Shown here: piece by piece, positions 58,378 through 64,000 of the stretch | Position numbering within the stretch: position 1 is the first letter of the stretch | Layout: each line of letters opens with the position of its first letter | Assembly (NCBI GenBank): GCA_036426205.1 | Contig: WSYH01000270.1 | Span: 1 to 64,000 of the forward strand | Source: Ascaphus truei | Taxonomy: Eukaryota > Chordata > Amphibia > Anura > Ascaphidae | Direction: 5' to 3' | DNA: 64,000 nucleotides | Program-made: the position numbers and the translations under genes | The notes under the pieces: generated by a model | Databases searched by the model: none | Seen by the model: the letters and a program-made list of their open reading frames with translations, nothing else | What the model was told of the DNA's origin: nothing

Positions 58378-59655
58378 TGTAACGGGTATTCCCTCTACCC
58401 CAAGCACAGATATAGTGTGTCAGGGGGAACCTATGTGTTACCAGGTGTGCTGCATATCTGTAGGTTCACAAGAGGCCTGAGCCTCTGCTTGTTGGAAACC
58501 TGGGGTGAGTCCTTCGGATCGATCTGGTTTGCAGCGCCTCCACCTGTGTAGGGTTCTAGGAATGTAGAAGGTTGCCTACACAGGACCCACATACAGTACA
58601 CAATAAGTACATACACTGAGATGTATATAACCAGTTTATATATATATGCAGGAATAATCACACACTTTACACACTTATCAGTAACCACTACTGCGTACTT
58701 GTAATAATACTCCCCCTAGGGGGTAACTCCACACCAGGTACCGTAGTACCAAAAGTCATTCACTCCACTAGGAGTGTACCTTGCACCCACCACCGTGTAC
58801 CCCCACACAATGTCCACAGTCTAACCCCTTTGTCCTGTGGTCAGCGCTGCCACTATGTGTAAATATATATGGTGATACGTTGGTGCACTTAGGAAGGTAC
58901 CTGCCGAGTGCTCCTGCACTTGGGCCTGCAAGCAATTTTGAAAAGGATCCGCCCCTTGGTGATCCCTTCTGTGATCCGGTCCTTCCTTGCACGAGGGTCC
59001 GCCAGGGGCGATCCCAACCTGGAGATAGTCTTTGTCTCTTTGGGCGTAGGCTTGAGCTCAAGCTTCTTCTCAGGGAGCGCAGCGTCCGCTGTGTCCCTAA
59101 CTAACACTGGTACTAATGTGGCAAGGTCCCTAACCTAGGGCCTGTCCCTGTAGCACCACAAGCTGTGAGGGGCTCAGGACCTAACTAGGTCCTAGGGGGC
59201 TGCTGGCCTAATGCAGTGGGTCACAGACCCCTGCACTCACCTCCTTCCCCTAGCTCTTCCTGGTCCTCACTCTCTGTGTCCCGCGCGCGCCAATTGTATC
59301 AAAATCCCCTCTGCAGGGAGATCCTCTAGCCCTATTGGCTCCCTGGCATCATGGGGCCGCTCCTGAGGCTCATGGGACTTGTAGTCCCGTTCAAGAGCCT
59401 TCCCTGGTAGGTTAGGGTTCGCGCGCTTTTCACTGCACATGCGCAACTCATCAGGGCCGCCGGGACTTACTGCGCATGCGCAAACTCGCTCAAGATGGGG
59501 GCGCCCTGCTCAGGAGCCGCCGGGGACCTCCAAGCGCCAGAACACTCACTGCACTCGGCCCCCACCCTCCTGTCATGACGACGGGTCTGCTGCTGACTCC
59601 CGGCAGCGGAGGCGAGGGAGGGGGGATCGCGGAACAGAGGGGTAACCTGGTTACA
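58378..59655 (-). mobile_element. Gypsy LTR (3' LTR, 1.28 kb)
   Basis: On the plus strand from TGTAACGGGTATTCC to CCTGGTTACA, so the ends are inverted. tcctccccctgg at 59656 is the complement of the polypurine tract, which gives minus orientation with the interior to the right. Inserted in CR1. Confidence 0.75.
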
Positions 59656-59773
59656 TCCTCCCCCTGGTAAAAACCCCATTGGCCTCGCTTGGGACACAAC
59701 GGAATATAATTATGTACAGAAGTTATATAATGAAAATGCAACAATAAAATACAATCTTACACATCAATTGACT

Positions 59774-60277
59774 TTAAACGATATTGCACAGTTCTGTAAG
59801 CATCACAATTACAGATTGGATTTTGCTACGAGACCACTGCTGAGCCTCATAGTGGGGTGCCCCAACTTGATCATAGGTTACCCGATTTGAAGTGTACCTG
59901 ACTCTTTGGCTCCTTCGGAGCTGTTCTTCAGCAACTCCCTCGGGGGAGTAATAAGTACAGTCCTGAGGCTCAGCCTCTTCCCTTGAGGGGAGAAATGTCT
60001 CTGAACAGTCTCTGTTCGGTACAAAGCACGGACTTTGTGGATCCAAAGGCTGGCCCGCTGGAGCCACCTTAGTATGCGTTGGCCTACGGCGCCCTCTACC
60101 CATAGCTCTTCCGGGAGATTCCCCTCCATTGGGAGGATCCCTTTGAGAGGGTTCTTCCATAGGATCTTCCAGAGTTTCAGGGTTGGTATGATCGTGTACA
60201 GTCTCTTGACCAATCTCTGAGGAATCGGACTCACCGTTCAGTGGTGTGGCCAATATTTCTGCTTCCTCATCTCCCAC
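59774..60277 (-). pseudogene. Gypsy pol C-terminal end
   Basis: 167 codons: acidic and Pro-rich tail with PNRDCSETFLPSREEAEPQD and the basic patch LRRSQRVRYTSNRVTYDQVG, typical for the extreme C-terminus of Ty3/Gypsy Pol after the integrase. Its upstream part continues to about 60305 and is cut by another LTR. The rest of the pol gene is not found. Confidence 0.6.
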
Positions 60278-60307
60278 TTGTGGAATGGGGAGAAGATGAT
60301 TACTGTG

Positions 60308-60840
60308 TGTAACAGGGGACTTATCCCTGTTCAGTAATGTGCCTTTAATCTAGCAGTGTGGTAGTTAATTACTAAACACCCCCTGCCTGATTAGATTGTT
60401 TACAAAAAGCCTGCCTTTGAGACAGGAAGTAACTCTCTCCTTAGCTCTGACTGAGAGCTGACCTTTGGAGCTGACCGATCTTGAGCTCTGCACAGCAGAG
60501 CTGATTTTCAAGACACAGGGAAAACTACTACACGTGAAGCTGAACCAGGAAGTGAGATTTTCCCTCCAAGAAACAGATAAGACTTTTATTCTTAAGAGAC
60601 TGCTTATATCTGCTTATTTCATGTTATATGTTTTGGGGCTGCGAGAACTGCTTAACTAAGGGAGATGTGAATTATTGCATAGTGTTTCACTAGAAATACT
60701 CCCAAGTGAATAGAAGCTTTGTTCCCCCCCCTGTGTTTGGATGAATTTCCTGATGAAAAGGAAAAGGCACAATAAAGCCTTATTATAATTTCACATTATA
60801 AACTACTCCAAGTGTGTACCTCTGTGAACGTCCATCTACA
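60308..60840 (+). mobile_element. Solo LTR, plus orientation
   Basis: TGTAACAGGGGAC at the left, AATAAA at 60771-60776, ends CCATCTACA. A 5-bp duplication is not evident, so the borders may be off by a few bases. Inserted into the Gypsy pol remnant. Confidence 0.5.
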
Positions 60841-61423
60841 ATAACATTGAAAGTTAACAGACAAAATAAATAGTATGTGTCAAGCCACGTGGTATGTGCA
60901 GGAGTACTCGGAAAATACATCAAGTACCAGAAAAAGATCGATATTGGTCAATCCAGCGGAAAGGTCCTGATAAATGGGGAGGTTCTCAGGGTCCCAGCGC
61001 AGCACTTTCTTCCACATCTGCCCGTGTGATATGTAAATCCTTGAAATAAATAAAATAGAGTGCAGGGGACCCAATAATAAAGAACCATTTATTGTACACG
61101 GAATGAGTATTACACTCACTGCCATATGGTGTATTTCTCATGTAATACTTACCTCCTTACTCATTCTGTGTGTACTGCATTGTCCTTCACTATCGGGATC
61201 CCCTGCTCTCTATTTTCTGCCATAACGCACCTTCTGGAGCTTGAAGATGACTTACGTTGAATAGACTGTACGGTGGCCTTCCAGTGCTAATGGCAGGACA
61301 CTGCTTAGTAAATATGGGCCTTTGTGTGGCTTACAATTATAGAGGTGCATTTTTGCAAAGATGGAGCAAACCTCCTCACACCAAAATCATACACCAACAG
61401 CCAGAAATTGCATTCTATGATCT
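60841..61423. other. Intergenic, retroelement relic of uncertain type
   Basis: Sequence 61060-61150 (ataataaagaaccatttattgtac) resembles tails of hammerhead-bearing repeats elsewhere, but no core motif was found. Confidence 0.3.
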
Positions 61424-61565
61424 AGAGAAGGAGTGGCCAACTCCAGTCCTCATGAGCTACCAACAGGTCAAGGTTTCTGGATATCCCTGCTTCAGCACAG
61501 CTTCAGGGATATCCATAAAACCTGGACTCTTGATGGCCCTCGAGGACTGAGTTCCAAACCCCTGG
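61424..61565. mobile_element. hAT-type MITE, copy 2
   Basis: gtggccaactccagtcctca on the left and the complement of gaggactgagttccaaaccc on the right. The interior shares gatatccctgcttcagcaca with copy 1 at 14891-15056. Confidence 0.6.
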
Positions 61566-62124
61566 TATAGGGTCTAAAGTTTTACAATAAGTCGGATGGG
61601 CAGGCACAGGGTGGTACATGGCTCACATCTCTTCGTAAATATTCAGGTTCCTCTAAAGACATCACAATTTGAAATAGGTTCTATTTTTACGCGGTTAAAG
61701 CCTTTCACTACACAATGATTCCGAAAGCAACGCTTATGCTGTCCTGTCGAGAAATAGCACTTAAATATGTAGCATATAATATATTATATACCGTTTATAA
61801 TATATAATATATTAAATATATGTCCCATATCTTTCTTTTATTTTTAAGTAAAATGGAAATGTGTTGTGATGCAAGTTAACGTCATTTCGGGGACGGGTTG
61901 GCTGCTTCATGTTTTTTATTTCACCTTGAATAGTATGAGTCTGGGGACCTTCCCAATTGCTGAGATAAGTTATTTTTTTTAAAAACTTTTGCCAAACAAA
62001 TGTTTGCAGGGATATGCTGTAAACCAACAAATATCTGTGAGATTGAGGAAAACAAAATAGTTTTGCAAATGGAGAACGCCGTAAAACTAGGTCATGATAA
62101 TAATGAGTGATTTGAATGATCCGG
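61566..62124. other. Intergenic, AT-rich, nothing recognised
   Basis: A TA-rich palindromic patch at 61765-61820. No gene seen. Confidence 0.4.
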
Positions 62125-62749
62125 TGTCACGCCTGTATGCCCCCAAACCTGGCAGGACCCCAGTACTGAGGTGGGAACGGTATGACACCACACATCCACA
62201 ACAGTGGTGTTGCAGGGTATATGCAACTACACACGCAGGTTCTTTGGATAAGGCTTATTTATTTAGCCTTAATTTATACAGTACACAAAACAAAAATAGC
62301 TTTTCATCAGCAAACAAAAGAAAAATGTTTTTTTCTTCAGCAGACAAAACAGTTTCTCTTTAGCAGACAAAACAGTTTCTCTTTAGCAGACAGAGTAAAA
62401 ATAAGGCAGCTACTCTTTTCTATGCAGGAGACAGACAGTTCATAAACCATGTACTTTGCTAACAGACCTTGTATCAAGCTGTTCTCTCTCCAGAGTTTAT
62501 GGGGATTTTCAGACAGATTTCAGACAGCATACAGATAGACAGACCTTCTATCAGTAATCTCCTCTCTCCTGAACAGCTAGGCAGCATGTGTCTACAGGCT
62601 GGGGTTTTTAACACACCTTGATTAGGCAGCTGGTATCCAACTTATTGTCCTGAGGTTCCCAGCTGAAGTTAACCTAGTCACTGCTGCACTGCAGACTAAA
62701 CATAGGTCTGCCAGGCATATAGCTGGTGGCTTTTATTTACCCTGTCACA
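62125..62749 (-). mobile_element. Gypsy 3' LTR (625 bp)
   Basis: Plus strand from TGTCACGCC to CCCTGTCACA. On the minus strand AATAGGGGAGGAA (polypurine tract) immediately precedes TGTGACAGGG. The interior lies to the right, up to and beyond the window end. Confidence 0.8.
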
Positions 62750-63313
62750 TTCCTCCCCTATTAGTGTGTGGCTGGGGCTACGCACGGCTGATGCCCGACC
62801 ATCCACCCCTTCTCTAGAAAAGAAGTCAGCATTTGCGTTCTCTTTTCCTGGCCTGTGCTGAATCTCAAATGAGAAGGGTTGGAGGGCCATATACCACCTA
62901 GTCAATCTAGCATTGGAATCCTTCATACTATTTAACCACTTCAGTGGAGCATGGTTCGTCACCAAAGTAAAATGGACTCCTGCCAGGTAATGCCTCAAAG
63001 CTTCGATTGCCCACTTTACTGCGAGGCACTCCTTCTCAATCACGGAGTAGTTTTTTTCCCTCAGGAACAATTTCCTACTCAGGAAAAGGATAGGGTGTTC
63101 AACTCCCTCAAACTGTTGTGACAACACTGCCCCTAGCCCTATCTCTGATGCATCTGTTTGCACTATAAAAGGGCTGTTGAAGTCCGGGCTTCTAAGGATG
63201 GGACCCTCTGATAGACACCTTTTTATGTCCTCAAAGGCTCTCTGACAATCCCTTGACCATACCACTTGTGTAGGGGCACACTTTTTTGTGAAGTCCGTTA
63301 AAGGGGCTGCCAC
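62750..63313 (-). pseudogene. Gypsy RNase H domain, last domain before the LTR
   Basis: Minus strand: VWSRDCQRAFEDIKRCLSEG, then VQTDASEIGLGAVLSQQFEG (RT connection and RNase H start), NYSVIEKECLAVKWAIEALR, LVTNHAPLKWLNSMKDSNAR and HRPGKENANADFFSREG. The first catalytic Asp (QTDAS) and Glu (EKECLAV) are present. The third position reads TNHAPL, where D is usual. No integrase follows: the purine tract and LTR start about 20 codons after FFSREG. Confidence 0.85.
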
Positions 63314-63990
63314 TTCCGAATAGTTGGGGTGAACCGCCGGTAGTACCCTGCTAAACCCAGCAGAGAGCGTACCTACATTTTTGTTTGGGGGGTCGGAACT
63401 TCTTTCAGGGCAACTACCTTGTCGGCTAGTGGCCTTACTTTTCCACCTCCCACTGCATACCCTAAGTATTTGGTTTCCGCCTTACCCAAGGCACATTTCT
63501 TAGGGTTGGCTGTGAGCCCTGCCTCTCTTAGAGATTTGAGGACCGCTTTCAGCCTATTTAGATGGACCCGCCCGTGTTTACTATAAATGACAATGTCATC
63601 TAGGTAGACTGCGGCATAAGTCCTATGGGGTCTCAGTACTTTATCCATGAGTCTCTGAAATGTGGCTGGGGCTCCATGCAGTCCAAATGGCATTGTCACA
63701 AACTGGTATAAACCCATGGGAGTGGCAAAGGCTGTTTTGCATTTGGACCTTTCCTCTAAGGGTATTTGCCAGTATCCTTGTGTCAAGTCCAGCGTGGATA
63801 TATATTCCGCGTTACCAAGGGCGTTAATTAATTCGTCCACCCTTGGCATCGGATATGTGTCAAACTTGGATACCGCATAGACCTTTCGGAGGTCCACACA
63901 AAATCTTACCTTCCCATCAGGTTTAGGGACCATAACTAGGGAGCTACACCACTCACTGCATGATTCCTCAATCACTCCTAAGTGTAACAT
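63314..63990 (-). pseudogene. Gypsy reverse transcriptase, broken
   Basis: Minus strand: VIEESCSEWCSSLVMVPKPD, KVRFCVDLRKVYAVSKFDTY, TLDLTQGYWQIPLEERSKCK, FVTMPFGLHGAPATFQRLMD, and YLDDIVIYSKHG with the catalytic YLDD. An in-frame stop (TAG) follows PTPQTKM near 63370, and a one-base shift occurs in the LLGLAGYYRRFTP stretch near 63327 before the RNase H frame. The upstream part is cut by the window end. Confidence 0.88.
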
Positions 63991-64000
63991 TTCTTGTACC

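Overview
Vertebrate genomic DNA, most likely amphibian. The gene structure is spliced, the repeats include Tigger- and hAT-type MITEs, a Helitron end, CR1, Penelope-like and Ty3/Gypsy elements, and hammerhead-like motifs recur. The exact species cannot be read from the window. The repeat arrays carry many scattered single-base insertions and deletions, which look like uncorrected long-read error, and there is one 9-N gap (25676-25684).

The only host gene I can support is the 3' part of sspo (SCO-spondin) on the + strand. I reconstructed 16 exons from 1447 to 45089 with canonical AG/GT borders and fully consistent phases: 2193 bases in frame, 730 codons plus TGA. They encode, in order: an atypical TSP1 repeat, TSP1, TIL, VWC-like, TSP1, TSP1, TIL, VWC-like, TSP1, TIL, VWC, and the C-terminal cystine knot, ending in GGDFSKR. 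A polyadenylation signal lies at 45246-45251. Upstream exons lie outside the window. The introns are swollen by tandem repeats: 21-, 27- and 27-bp minisatellites, two very long 36-bp arrays (18130-24423 and 25685-32636), and a 5.9-kb 28-bp array (39095-45035) that separates the last seven codons from the rest of the gene.

From 45.3 kb to the end the window is intergenic and made of nested retroelements. The standout is a complete LTR element (48665-52791) with 5-bp target duplications and near-identical LTRs. Its single long ORF (719 codons, minus strand) is a coiled-coil protein with a lamin-like segment and no recognisable gag or pol domain. Around it lie Gypsy LTRs and pol remnants, a CR1 LINE interrupted by a Gypsy LTR, a 32-bp minisatellite (55500-56400), and at the right edge the RT-RNase H end of a Gypsy element whose RNase H abuts the LTR.

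The two 36-bp arrays and their roughly 1.25-kb right flanks start and end alike and meet at the N gap, so part of 18.1-33.9 kb is probably one locus represented twice in the assembly.
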